From: Phoronis australis
Taxonomy: Eukaryota > Phoronida > Phoronidae
Assembly (NCBI GenBank): GCA_002633005.1
Contig: NMRA01000090.1
Location: 111,758-175,757, forward strand
Direction: 5' to 3'
Length of the DNA: 64,000 nucleotides
Shown here: piece after piece, positions 14,101 through 23,684 of the stretch
How positions within the stretch are numbered: position 1 is the stretch's first letter
How the letters are laid out: each line of letters begins with the position of its first letter
Position numbers and translations under genes: made by a program
The notes under the pieces: generated by a model
Seen by the model: only the letters and a program-made list of their open reading frames with translations
Database searches by the model: none
Told to the model about the DNA's origin: nothing

Positions 14101-17100
14101 GACAAAGAACAAAGAACGACTTTCGGACGGATCTGACTACTGGTGTGTCCCCTGGTGGCAATTTTAGATTTTACGTTTACCTCTGTATCTTCAAGGGTCC
14201 TCAACGGATTTTGATAAAATTTTGAATACAGGTATCTGTTTGTGAGATGACGCTATCCTCTTGTTTTTTGGATGAAATCAAGGTATTTTGTGTAACCTAG
14301 TGGCCATTTTTGCTGTTTTCGGGTCCACCCCACTATCAATCAAATCATTCTAAGGATGTTTTTGAAAATTGACGTTTATGTTCTCTGTGTGAAGAGGATG
14401 GTTGACAATGACAACTTTGACTACTGTGGCGCCTCCATTGGTAGTTTTGTTTTGTTTTGCGTCCATAGCTGTGTCTCCTAAACCCTCTGCTGGTTCTTTA
14501 TTAAATTTAGTTTATTTATATGAAGCTAACAACAGACAATGACAACTTTTACGCAGATCCAATGAACACTGTGCCTTCTAGTGGCAGTTTTCATTTTATT
14601 CTGTTTTCCTTCGTTTCTCTGAAGTTCCTTGACAGATTTCTATGAAATTTGGTGAATAGCTTTCTATTAAGGAAGCTATGACATTTTTCCCATTTTCGGA
14701 TGGATTGTACATTTTTATGTCCTCGAGTGGCCATTTTTATGACCAATAAGCAACCCTAAAGGCACACTGTTTGCGATGCATTCATGGGCGCATTTCAATG
14801 CTACGCGTTGCTCTTGTTTATCATTTAGAACATATAAACATTCATCAATAGAGAAAATAGGAACGTTTCTTAGGTTACAGTTTGCGGGTGTTTGCAGTTT
14901 TTACTGTCAATTCATGAAATGTGAAGTTCAATGGTGATCAGCTGTGGCTATCATTTTGTTGGTACACCACCAAAATTTCCAAAGTTATTTTGAAAATTCC
15001 ATATCAGTTATGTTTATTATGAAAAAGCATCAGTTTCAACTAGATTGGTTTGTGAGCAAATTCCTTTCTTGATATTTTAACTAAATAAGAAGTAGAAAGA
15101 GTATTTTTAATACTGGAATTGATAACTTGAGCACTATTTCAGAATGTTTGTTCCTGTCATTTGGTTTATTTTTTCTCATTGTTGCAGATGGCTCCTTGCA
15201 TTCTGGCTATGACTGACCAATCAGTGCTCATACTGGACAACAAGTCTTTATCGGTCAAGTATCGCACACCGTACAAGCAGGTTGACCATCTGTCTGTTAG
15301 TCCTTACAGTGATGGGCTACTAGTGATTCACTTAAAAAAGGTACTTTACAAAAGAAGTTCTCTGTACTCTGCTGAACAGTAGTTAAAAATTTACAAAATC
15401 CAGACAGTGAAATTATGTTTTTGTCACACCTATGGTGAAAATTTTATAGGAAATCGGAAAAATGTGTCATGGGCAAGGTCTTCACAAATTTGGGCATTGC
15501 TGGAACTTATCTTAGCTATGGAGTGGATCAGCTCAGTGAATTTTTGATGAGAAGAGATCTCAATATTTTGTTAAATATTTAAAAGACTGCAGACAAAATC
15601 AATTGCAGATATCTAAGGTACCTTGTAACAATGCTTACAATTTCTTTGGATGTGATTTCAGTCCCCTATTGATTGAAGATAACAACCGTCTCCCTAAACT
15701 TCAATCACCCCCACCAGCTTTTTCGGCAAACAGTCATTTTTGCACAGGTGTTAAACAAGCTCAAACATGTAAAATATCGCACCCTTCTCAGTTGTGGTGA
15801 CAGAAACCAATTTGACTTATGGTGATTGCAGCATTAGTTGACTGAATTAGAGGCCTTTGTAATAGAAAGCCAAATCACTTAATTTCAAAGTGTTCAAGTA
15901 AGAAGTCACTAGTGAATTTAACAAGAAAGTGTTAGTCAGATGTCATTTCATTTATTGACCTGTGGGTTGTCTTTAAAGCTTAGTTACAGTTAGGTATAGA
16001 TCAGTACATGCTTTAAGAGAAGATTTGTTTGAGGAATAGAAAATTTTGGGTAACCTTTGATACGTATGATTATCCAAAATGTTCTATTCTTAATAGCATT
16101 TGATTCAAAATTGGTACAGCTAAAACACAAAATCCCAACAGACATGCTTTTGTTGATTGAAAGGACTTTCATGCTTTCTTAAGTGCAAGCTTTGACAAGC
16201 ATATTGAATACTATGTCTAAGACATTGTTTCCCTGATGGTAACAGTGATCCTATGGGTTTTTTATGAATAGTCAGACAGTCTTCTTGTTCGGTTGAAGAT
16301 GCATTCGATGTACCAGCCTCACTTATCACACCCTATTAGAAACACAACCCCGGTACCTTGTACTTTGTCAGTAGATATGTACAAGAATCACCCGTTTTAC
16401 CTTGTCCATTATCAGGAACACTGATCTAAGATCCTTTGAAGTAGATCATCATGATTTCAGTTGAATTGTAAAATTTCACCTAAGGGCACAATATGGCAGA
16501 CAAGTGAAAATTTTATTTCTTATTTGTTCTTAAGTGATGAATAAGTAGCACCAAAGTACTTCTTTGTCATTTTCAAGTTCTACATAATAACTACAACCGT
16601 GCAACATTTTGATAATTTGGGGGTATTCACAAGAAGGTTAGAAGCCCTTGAAAAATGACAATTTGGGCAATTAATGTTGTCCGTAATTGGTAAGACTTTA
16701 TTGTATTTTTAAGCATCATATGTAATTGGCTTGTGTATCAATGTGTGTGTGTGTGCGTGTGCGTGTGCGTGTGTGCGTGATACTGGACAAAGGACTGTTG
16801 GGAATGCTTAACTATATATAGTATTGATCTGTCTTTAGAAACAGAAGTCTTCCCTCAATGGAAGATGTTTATAATATGTTTTTTAGTGCTATGCATGACA
16901 TCAAACCTGGTTTTTAACATTCACTAGCTTATAACATTCCATTCCACAACGTCTGAGCAATTGCATAGTGTTTGCAAGTTGGTTGTAGTTACAGCGAATT
17001 TTGATTACAACTAATGGAGTACCTGGAAAGTTTACTGTGAGGCAGTTGTACTAGCATAATTTGCCTTCCAGTATTATTACACACCCGTGCATCATTTGAA

Positions 17101-20100
17101 ACTACTGTCTTGATGTTTAAGATACTTGACATTGATGTGCATTCCTTTTACAATATTGTTCTATCCAAGGCTCAACATACTAGGTAATTTATATTTGGAC
17201 ATTCATGGAATAATTTATTCTATGAATGTCCATATATGTTTGCCATTAATTGTATCGTATATTTTCGTGTTTCTAAAAAAATAACTTTTCTCATTATTTT
17301 GTCAGATTGACAATGGTGTTAAGGGAGCTTCAACAAAAGGTGACATTGTGATAATGAGTCAGCGCATCATTGAAGTTGTCACCCGTATGCACATGGCAAC
17401 AACAACTTCAGAGAAGTCCTTAAATGTCCAGGTCAGCAACAAGTAAGTGCAGTTTCAAATCAGTTAAGTCGTCATAAGCTGTTGACTAAATGGTGTTTAA
17501 ATCATTTGCATTTAGCTAAAGATACGGTGAAATTTTAGAAAGAAATCTGAAGGATTAGGTTTTGTAGAGAATTTTAATTTGCTTGAAACACCCCTGATTT
17601 TCAACAAAAGGTTGTTTTGTGTCAATTTCTGTGCACCTCATTTCTAAATTCGGTATCTCCTTTGTTTTCCATTACTAACTTCAAACTGTGTTTTTAAGCT
17701 AGCATTTTCATGATTTTATTTCCATTGAATTTATGTCAAGTTATGAAGACCACTGCATTACCACCTAGTTGATGAATGTCAGTGTTTTGAGATGACTTAT
17801 CAAGCTTGACAGGTTTTCAAATTTTAGGAAAGTCTGTGAAAAGACTAGTATTAAAACATTAACAATATAGTGCTTTGTATATTTGGCTCTTGTGGAATCA
17901 GTTGTCAGGCTGTCGAGAATCCCTCATTCCTTTGTTCACATGTTCACTACACAATATAATGAGACGCTTTTTGTGAGACAGTTTTATGTACTTTTGTATA
18001 CCATACATTTTACCAACACATTGTCGCCTCACTCAGTAGCAATACATTTTTGAGAATTGTCAATTCAGTTTTCTACTATGACTTTCATGCATATATATAT
18101 AATTATGCACATATTTTGCATAGGCCCACACACCAGTGCCTGAAATAAGTTGTTAAAAATTTTTCAAAACTTTTTGAAAACTCTTAAAAATCTTGTCTAG
18201 TTTCAATTTCAATCAATTCAAACCCAATCAAAAATTGGTAAAAAACAAAGATTCACCATCTTGGAGCAATTTCTATGTGCATTTAAAAATACTTTGTGAT
18301 GCACAAACTGAATTAAGCAGTCCCAGTCACTTGCCCACAGAACCTGCTGGTCCATCAGTGTATTTATTAAGGCTATGCGCCTTTGTGTAAAGCTGTGCCT
18401 ATCTTTCTGGAATTAGACACATATGAAATATTTGAATAAAATTGAGGACCAGACTTTGAAATATGACATAAGTGAAACTTTTTATTCAATATAACAGGTA
18501 CGGTACAGATCACACAATTACATCGTCCTCACGACAATACACAAACTTTTTTTGTTTAGTCAAGGATTAGGTAAGGTCAACTTACAGGGCTGATAAAGGT
18601 AATTTAATATTAAAAACAAGTACAGGCTATGAGTCATTCATGTGTATGTATAATAAACTTAACGTACAATGCAACTTCTTTTTTAAGCTAGGCAGGGAAT
18701 TTTTGCACTTCAACATTTGTTTGTAAATATGGTACTTGCTGAGGCAAACAACCATACTTTGTATAACCGCATCCACCTGAACACTAAACAGAACTGATTG
18801 TAATGACAGTTCTAAACTATGTCCAACAGCATCTATGAGCCAGTTATTAACATTAGTCCAAATTAGTTGAATAACATTACAAGACCAGTTACACATGGGC
18901 AATAGATTCACTTTCATCTAAGCAAAATGTGCATAATAAGCTATCAATTAATATGCCAATGTTTCGTAAAAATTCAATTCTGTGAACCAGACAAAATTGG
19001 AACCATCTTAGAGAACCATCTTCAGTGAATGAATAGATGTAGGAAAAAACATTGTACTATCATTCTGTAGTATTTGGGAGATTTGATTTTTCACACTACT
19101 TCAACTGACACTTTGTTTTTCCACTATTTTTGAGAGACAATAATGTGAAAATTTTTATTTATTCCTTTGACACCTCCTAAAATTAACTTCAGTGTATCGT
19201 GGATAATGCGGTAAAATTACTCGATGCTTTCCCTCTCGGAGGTGACTCCGGTTAGTATATAATGAGCTTCGTAGACCATAAAATAAAGTTGCTTGAGGGG
19301 TTAAGTCACATTTCTGAATAATAAAGGAAACAACCGTCAGAATTTAGTAAGTGGTTTATATGAGTTATGCCTTTTTGAAACCACTGTTTATAGAAAACAG
19401 GATTGTTATCTATTGATACATTCAAATTAAACCATAGAAGCTAATGACTACTATCGTTTTCGGGAACTAACATTTTATATTCATTAAAAGTCATTTGGAA
19501 CATCTTCGTAAGATAGAAATCCCCGAACAATAAGTAATTATTTGAAACTCTCTATAACAGCATTTGCTGAGCTGCCCATGGACTTGTAGTACTTTGACAA
19601 AGTAGTCTATTAAACCAAGTTAATTTAATGGCTTTCATAAAAGAAGAGGCTTTAATCATTCTGGCTCCACCAACATTATACTCTTTAGCCATAGTCTTGG
19701 GTTTTTTTGTTTTACCATTTCATGCAGAACAGTACAACGTTTAGTTCAGTTGCTTCAGGAAGGCCTGTGAAGGGGACGCGACACTTGTAAAAAGATGTAT
19801 AAGTTTTGGCATAATTGTGGGTTTCACAACTCTTATTCTTCCAAAAAGTGTCGAGTTTCTTTTTCCCACATGTCTATAGCCTTCTTTATTTTGCCAAGCT
19901 TACTGTTAAAATTATCGTGAATTTTATTTAAACCACAGTGGAGAATTGAAAACACAGTAAAAGTGAATTATGATATTGCCTATTTAAGTTTTAGGTCACA
20001 ACACATTTTTGACAGCTATCCTTCATAGAACCTGTCCAAATACAAATTGTTTTTTTCCAGATTAGGCTTTAGACCAGAATATTTCGCTAATTGATTAAAA

Positions 20101-22167
20101 TGTGAAGTGTTTTCAGCAGACTGCTCTGAGCCATCTAAAGAATGTTGGTCATAATTGGACTATTTTCTTTCGATATGCAATTTTCAAGTCAGCAATAAAT
20201 GGCATTTTAAAAACTTTGACAAGAAACTATCAGAAAGTTTTTTAAAATCAAAGTAAAAGAAAATATTATTATCAAGTGGTCACTATTTTGGAGTTGGATT
20301 GCAAAACAATTACCAATGACAGAAGAATCCCTGAAAACTGAAATGTTGCTGGGTCACTTGTGTAAATATCAGTAACTTGTTGTTTAATTGGTGAATTTTT
20401 TTTACCATATGATTCCAGTATTTTATAAAACCCTAGCTAGTTTGCTATTCATTTTAACATCCAGTTTCTCTCGCAATGGCCTCAGAACATTCTACCTTTC
20501 AATCATTGCCTTGGTATTCTCTTTTCTCTGTACATTCACCTTAATGTCGACTCACTCGGTCAGTGCAGGTCTCCCTCCCTTTCACGATGACACAAATTGT
20601 CCAAAATCACTTTTTAGGTCATGAGCAGTGGTCTTGTTGAAAGGCCATGAATGAACGAACATACGCACATGCTCAGCAGAGTTCAAGTTGAGGTCATTAA
20701 CATTTGAGTGACAATTGTTTTAAATTTTTTCGAAGACTTCAAAAAAATTCTGTTTAATTTGAAGTTAAATGTCTTATTCATCAAATTCAGGTCCAGCAAC
20801 TTTGAGCATTATAATTAGGTTTTTCATTCACTCCCTTGCATCTATCCACGACAAACTGAGCTCATAGGGTTAAGAGGCATATTTGTGCAATGCTCAGTTT
20901 GCTTCCAGTTAGGCTAGGATATGAGCCTGGGTTTCTAAATTAAAAGTCTGAAACGCAAACCACTGACCTACAGTCTACCCAACCTAGGACCCCATAAACA
21001 CATTGGATCCAAGACCCAAGAAAGTAATAATAAGCACACACCAACTCCACAGTGGTTTATTTTATGCCATGCAGCGATTACACATCATCTTCAAAGGCTA
21101 GAATGGTCGAGTGAAATGGATAGGTGAAAAGGACACAACAGAATAGTAACTGTGACATGAATATTCATTTTCTGTCCCTGTTGTAATGATGTTGCATCTT
21201 ACAGTACTTAGTTGCCTTTACCTATCACCTGACTTAGCTTTGTTGAACAGCCACTGAGAGTAAACTCAAAGATTGGCTGCTCATTGAAACTAAGGCTGTT
21301 GCTACTGTAGGTAACAGCAATACAGGGTGTCTCAAAACTATGATGCTATTTTGATTAAGAATAACTCAAAGAGAGATCATGTTTAAAATGCCTCACTGAC
21401 AGCAGCATAGCCAAGGTGGGGGCGTTTTCGCTTATATGGCATTTGAAGTGTACATCCTATAACTTTCTTGATCTTGATGCCTGTGGCGCGTGAACATTCA
21501 TTTGCATTTATTAGCAAAATGAAACCATAATGTTTCGACATGTTGACATTCTTGTTAGTTATCGCAGCTTGATCTCAGACATATGAGGGTGTAGCAAGAT
21601 GATGCACCAAATAGAAAGTGTTAAACACTCCTTGCACGTTTTAGATAGGTCTGTTTCATGGCCCCCTCGCTCACCTGACCGGATTCCACTTGTTTACTTT
21701 CTCTTGGTGTATTTAATTGAATGTCTGTGGAAAACCTCCAAACAACATCAACTTGAAAAGGATAACATTCATAGAGAATGGCTAGCATACCAGTTAACGT
21801 GTTAAGTAATTAAAATGGCTACCATGGCAAATAGAGAAAAACAATTTTCATATGCTGGAGACATCCATTTTCAAACATGAAGTCAAAAAAATCGCATCTT
21901 GTCTGTGCTGCCAGTGAGAAGTATAATATATCTTCTCTTTTTTGAGGTACTCTTTTTTAAATGTGTACTATATGTTGAGACACCAAGATGTAACTTTTTC
22001 TCTTTTTCATCAAAAGTTTTGATTTATGATTGTTTGATTGTAGTTTTCCTGCAGAGTTCAGGGGGAAATGTGTCGACTTGTCATTCAAGACAGCAACAGC
22101 TGAAGCAAGCAGTGGAAATGTCCAAATTCTAAAACGAGGTCAATCGTTTGAAGTCATTGAAACATAA
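2024..22167 (+). CDS. Unconventional myosin-I (MYO1A/MYO1B-like), 3' half, nine exons seen
   Basis: Exons: 2024-2173, 4420-4488, 5678-5839, 8921-9052, 10275-10381, 11760-11895, 15188-15340, 17306-17442 and a last exon ending in TAA at 22165-22167. Together they encode about 383 residues: the neck with four IQ-like segments, then the TH1 tail. All introns have GT-AG ends, and phases agree except at the last junction (see the last exon). Exon borders and motifs follow the vertebrate Myo1b tail: LIQK.Y.GW, SP.DK.WP, ELFKDKK.SYP, Q.PF.G.Y, HL..G. Class I myosins bind actin through the motor, calmodulin through IQ motifs and acidic phospholipids through TH1. The motor domain is not in the window. 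The family call is firm; the choice of MYO1B over MYO1A or a pre-duplication ancestor is inference. Confidence 0.93.
2174..4419. other. Myosin intron
   Basis: Low-complexity AT-rich intron. I see two short direct repeats of the word ACAGGAAGTC near 2529-2570. No exon, RNA gene or clear transposon was recognised. Confidence 0.5.
4420..4488 (+). CDS. Myosin-I exon: end of IQ2, start of IQ3
   Basis: The 23 codons read SRRAYLKQKNAAICIAAFAR then GWL. The acceptor ACATTTCAG and donor GTATGT flank it, phase 0 at both ends. SRRAYLK finishes IQ2 (R and K after the exon split), and AAICIAAFARGWL opens IQ3. Small phase-0 IQ exons like this are alternatively spliced in vertebrate Myo1b. Whether that happens here cannot be seen. 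Confidence 0.9.
4489..5677. other. Myosin intron with LINE-tail-like microsatellite and repeat monomer
   Basis: A short (ATGAA)n run near 4763-4780, next to conserved-looking GC-richer sequence at 4800-4930, resembles the 3' tail of a LINE copy on one strand. At 4990-5150 a single monomer of the CCTAGTGGC family appears (TTTCTATTAAGGAGAGG, then GCCACCTAGCGACAGTTTT). No exon was recognised. Confidence 0.4.
5678..5839 (+). CDS. Myosin-I exon: IQ3 end, IQ4, start of TH1 linker
   Basis: The 54 codons read ARKLAAQLRHEKRCLWAVGV, then IKAYFIGWQTRKEYRKLL, then PSIASTKLVGFVRNGL. The acceptor is ATCCACAG and the donor GTGCGT, phase 0. AVGVIKAYFIGWQTRKEYRK is an IQ-like segment corresponding to the AVIWAYWLG.K.RREYRKF segment of vertebrate Myo1b. 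The end of the exon starts the post-IQ helix before the TH1 domain. Confidence 0.92.
6028..6890 (+). repeat. Monomeric repeat-family copy 1 (five monomers, inverted ends)
   Basis: The copy starts ATGCGCCCAC near 6028, with a near-palindrome continuing to TATGTGGTCGCAT, and ends GTGGGCGCAT near 6860-6875, so its ends are short inverted repeats. Between them lie about five diverged monomers. The conserved core (CC(A/T)(A/G)GTGGC(A/C)(A/G)TTTT) falls near 6208, 6351, 6512, 6663 and 6797, spaced 134-161 bp. Each monomer also has a CTGTATCTCC-like start and a TGAAATTTGGCA-like middle. The copy lies inside a myosin intron. The family is unknown to me. A non-autonomous DNA element is the likeliest reading. 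Confidence 0.75.
6939..7060 (+). repeat. Three-copy tandem repeat, unit about 40 bp
   Basis: The word GATTTAGTTGGCTTATCCCT starts units at 6939 and 6980, and GATTTAGTAGGGTTATCCCT starts a third at 7019. Each is followed by (G/A)(C/T)AGTT. It is a short intronic minisatellite just after the monomeric repeat copy. Confidence 0.85.
7311..8920. other. Myosin intron, remaining part
   Basis: AGCGCAATATAGCTGACAAG near 7320 is one of several dispersed copies of a short repeat, also near 16490, 25683 and 28865 (reverse form CTTGTC.GCCATATTGTG). A sequence at 7779-7880 (GCCACCTACAGATCCCA) recurs inverted at 53715-53800. A possible exon after TTTTGCAG at 7510 was considered and rejected because it has no counterpart in the myosin tail. 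Confidence 0.4.
8921..9052 (+). CDS. Myosin-I exon: start of TH1 tail
   Basis: The 44 codons begin KRRYLINLSKTLPSTSPVDK, then TWPNPPARLMETSDVLRTLH and HKWR. The acceptor is ATACTTTCAG and the donor GTATTA, phase 0. It aligns with the vertebrate Myo1b exon whose landmarks are LSP.DK.WP and a closing WR. This is the basic N-terminal part of TH1, which contacts membrane lipids. Confidence 0.93.
9060..9955 (+). mobile_element. Non-autonomous Kolobok-like DNA transposon with long inverted ends
   Basis: TTAA occurs at both ends (9060-9063 and 9952-9955), as expected for a TTAA target duplication. Inward from it, AAAGGCTAAAACAACC on the left matches AAAGGTGAAGGCAACC on the reverse of the right. The inverted repeat runs about 300 bp per arm, including TTGTTCTATCTC and TTCGGTCGT in both arms. 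Both arms contain a start MPHCCC.PGC/MPHFCCC.PPC, which resembles the first cysteines of a THAP zinc finger. The centre (9451-9651) has CQVCGVGITW, then WECVAGHSG, a zinc-ribbon-like pattern seen in THAP-linked Kolobok transposases. No full transposase remains. Confidence 0.72.
10275..10381 (+). CDS. Myosin-I exon: TH1 tail
   Basis: The exon reads CDRHRQKFNTLQRQVMREKV, then MASELFKDKKSSYPQ, plus two bases (AG) of a split serine codon. The acceptor is ATGGCAG and the donor GTTTGT, phase 0 in and phase 2 out. The ELFKDKK.SYP block is a strong landmark shared with Myo1b (ASELFKDKK.LYP). Confidence 0.93.
10382..11759. other. Myosin intron
   Basis: A GGGGGGAGGTGAGGAGGGG purine tract followed by a C-rich stretch lies near 10770-10807. 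No coding segment, RNA gene or recognisable transposon was seen. Confidence 0.45.
11760..11895 (+). CDS. Myosin-I exon: TH1 tail, QPFKGTY block
   Basis: The first base completes serine. Then VSQPFKGTYVALGQNPKW, then TKIASSTAESHLLFSDHVNK and VNRSDGK. The acceptor is ATCTTTCAG and the donor GTATGA, phase 2 in and 0 out. It matches the Myo1b block with VGQPF.G.Y, N.K, and VNKINR..GK. This segment forms the first strands of the PH-like TH1 fold. Confidence 0.94.
13045..14815 (+). repeat. Monomeric repeat-family copy 2 (about eleven monomers)
   Basis: The head is ATGCGCCTACATATTTATGT near 13047 and the tail GGGCGCATTTCAATGCT near 14786. In between, the CCTAGTGGC-like core recurs near 13255, 13388, 13558, 13706, 13848, 13999, 14152, 14298, 14446, 14576 and 14723, that is, every 130-170 bp. 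Two monomer types roughly alternate: one with GCGCCACCTAGTGGCCATTTT, the other with GCGCCTCCTAGTGGCAGTTTT or GTGCCCCCTAGTGGCAATTTT. This is the longest copy in the window and lies in a myosin intron. Confidence 0.75.
15188..15340 (+). CDS. Myosin-I exon: TH1 tail
   Basis: The 51 codons read MAPCILAMTDQSVLILDNKS, then LSVKYRTPYKQVDHLSVSPY and SDGLLVIHLKK. The acceptor is TTGTTGCAG and the donor GTACTT, phase 0. The pattern of hydrophobic strands and DGL..(V)HLK matches the Myo1b tail (NDGFF.VHLKE). Confidence 0.93.
16742..16778 (+). repeat. (TG)n / (TGCG)n microsatellite
   Basis: The tract starts as pure TG repeats and then alternates TGTGCG units. Simple slippage repeat inside an intron. Confidence 0.95.
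17193..17235. repeat. Near-perfect palindrome (hairpin)
   Basis: TTTGGACATTCATGGAATAA is followed at once by its near-perfect inverse TTATTCTATGAATGTCCA. The stem is about 19 bp with one mismatch and almost no loop. It lies in an intron about 70 bp before the next myosin exon. It may be the folded end of a small element. Confidence 0.8.
17306..17442 (+). CDS. Myosin-I exon: TH1 tail, penultimate exon found
   Basis: The exon reads IDNGVKGASTKGDIVIMSQR, then IIEVVTRMHMATTTSEKSLN and VQVSN, plus two bases (AA). The acceptor is TTTTGTCAG and the donor GTAAGT, phase 0 in and phase 2 out. It corresponds to the Myo1b exon with SKGDFLF, DHLIEM.TKL and LNIEIS. In vertebrates the next exon begins with a strand of the form EF.VQF. 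Confidence 0.92.
17443..21320. other. Last myosin intron, left part
   Basis: Long AT-rich intron with a tRNA-like sequence near 20912. An 11-base segment at 19729-19739, behind a long pyrimidine tract and ATGCAG, was weighed as a micro-exon but is not convincing. No other coding segment was recognised. Confidence 0.4.
20912..20988 (-). repeat. tRNA-Lys-like sequence (SINE head or tRNA pseudogene)
   Basis: The - strand reads GTAGGTCAGTGGTT (A-box-like), then TCAGACTTTTAATTTAGA, an anticodon arm with TTT in the loop as in tRNA-Lys, then GGCTCATATCC, a decayed B box. The anticodon stem pairs poorly on its 3' side and the B box has changes, so it is unlikely to be a working tRNA. A tRNA-derived SINE is the likely source. 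Confidence 0.55.
21323..21990 (+). mobile_element. Mariner/Tc1-like transposon relic
   Basis: TA dinucleotides flank the element (21321-21322 and 21991-21992). The left end CAGGGTGTCTCAA faces GGTGTCTCAA read inverted at the right end. CAGGGTGTC is a common mariner terminus. Inside, at 21599-21805, the frame has VSWPPRSPDRIPLVYFL and later LEKDNIHREW. This matches the (W)PPRSPDLTPLD.FLWG block before the last catalytic region and the following L..NI.RE of Tc1/mariner transposases. Most of the transposase is missing. The element sits 60 bp upstream of the last myosin exon. Confidence 0.8.
22055..22167 (+). CDS. Myosin-I last exon: end of TH1 tail
   Basis: In the frame homologous to Myo1b it reads FRGKCVDLSFKTATAEASSG, then NVQILKRGQSFEVIET, then TAA at 22165. 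FRGKCV and KRG.SFEV mirror the FRQDKV and KRKN..LEV of vertebrate Myo1b. The acceptor TTCCTGCAG gives a start at 22055, but that is phase 1 while the previous exon ends in phase 2. The alternative acceptor GAGTTCAG gives a start at 22062 that keeps frame (AA joined to G GGG AAA) and loses about six residues of the expected EF.VQF strand. The other choice is a small unseen exon of length 2 modulo 3. Confidence 0.85.
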
Positions 22168-22612
22168 AGTATGTTGAAGCTTGTTGCATGTAAAATGCGT
22201 CATAGTTTCTGTGATGCGAGGAATGACTTTAAACTTTAGGAACTTTGCCAAACAATCAACTTTTTAAACTGAGTATCCGCTTTCTAAACAGAAGTCGGCA
22301 TTTTTAAAGCAGACGTAAAGCACCCACACCACTGAATGAAAAGCTGAAAAATAAGGAAGATTTTATTGTTTTGAGCTATATTCATTGGTTATGGCACTTG
22401 TGTTTATCAAATGCATTGAGCAAATAGATTTGGTGTTTTGGAAAGTGAATTGGCATTCATTTTGGAAAGCTGGTTGTTTGTCATCTATTATTACACTAGA
22501 CATCATTGGTGCTTGCTCGTGATGCAGTTAAGCTAAAGAAGACACGTGGTGAGTTTATGAGTGTGTCACCTTGAACGATATTTTGATAAGTCGCATGTAA
22601 CAAATACAACAA

Positions 22613-22618
22613 AATAAA
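22613..22618 (+). promoter_or_regulatory. Candidate poly(A) signal of the myosin gene
   Basis: AATAAA lies about 445 bp after the stop codon on the coding strand, the first clear hexamer I noticed there. Use is not proven. Confidence 0.4.
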
Positions 22619-23684
22619 TGAAAATTACCAGTTTCTGCTGTGCAGCCTTGTAGTTTACATTTTGTGTGCTACTGTAATGATTTCTGAACTGTTTTTACCA
22701 ACTTCAAGAAATTGAAATAGACCACAATTTTTTTTTGGAAGAAATGTCCATTGGATCCCAGTGTTTGGAAGAAATGCCCAATGGATGCCAATGTTTGGGC
22801 GAACACTGAATCGTTATCGTTTAGTTGGCATCTTGGTCAGTGTACTTTAATTTGTGGTAAAAAATTCGACAAACCACTTTATAATCTCTATGTAATGAGA
22901 ATTGTTATTTCCTCTTAATCTTGTTAAGTTTATAGAAAGTAATTTCTGTTGTACAAGACTACTTCATGTTTTAAGTTAAGTGCCATAATTGTGACCATGA
23001 GATTGTTATGAAGGGCTCGCTTCATAAATAGTGTTCATGTACATGTTTATCCAAGTCAGGGTTTAGGTGTAATAGCACCTCCTGCTTTCGCAGTACGAGA
23101 CAAATCTAATCAGACAAAATATCATTTTCTGTCATGACAGCTACTTTTATTAACAGCAAAAATGAGTCACTGGTAATATCTATTAGGGCAGCAAATTCTT
23201 ATGGCAAAATGACTTAGTTACCTTAGAAACTTTGCTTTTAATTTCCTTTCATTCTTCTTTGAATGTGAATTCGGTTTCTGCCTAGCTGTCATAACGATTT
23301 TGTGTAAATATTTAACTGTAGGTACCATTGTTGTTGGTGCAGGCAAGTTGACAATTTGCCCTCGCTAATATGATTATGCAATTGATAGAATCACAAGATA
23401 TTATCACCAGCCTACCTAGGTTGTAAATTAACCCTTTAGGAAGAATTCACGAAAAAATGCAACCGTGTAGCTGAACTGTTTCTACAGGTTCACACGAAAG
23501 ATAGATTTAGACAAAATAATATACTAATACAGTAAACCATGGGCTTTGTGGGTTGTCCAGGGGATACAACACATGAAATTTTGCTGAACAACTTGACTGT
23601 GAATGGAGACCTCTAGTCAATCTGTATTAATTTAGTTGTAATGATTGATATCGCTTAATATGCTTTGCTGACGATGTTTTTATT

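Larger units (their letters stand above)
15341..17305. other. Myosin intron with (TG)n tract and a hairpin
   Basis: The microsatellite at 16742-16778 and the 17193-17235 palindrome are described separately. A short dispersed-repeat copy (GCACAATATGGCAGACAAG) lies near 16486. No coding segment was seen. Confidence 0.45.

Noticed and set aside
22055-22132. Alternative frame of the last myosin exon reading SSGGNVSTCHSRQQQLKQAV
   Set aside because: It would need a phase-0 exon before it and has no similarity to the TH1 end, while the other frame does.
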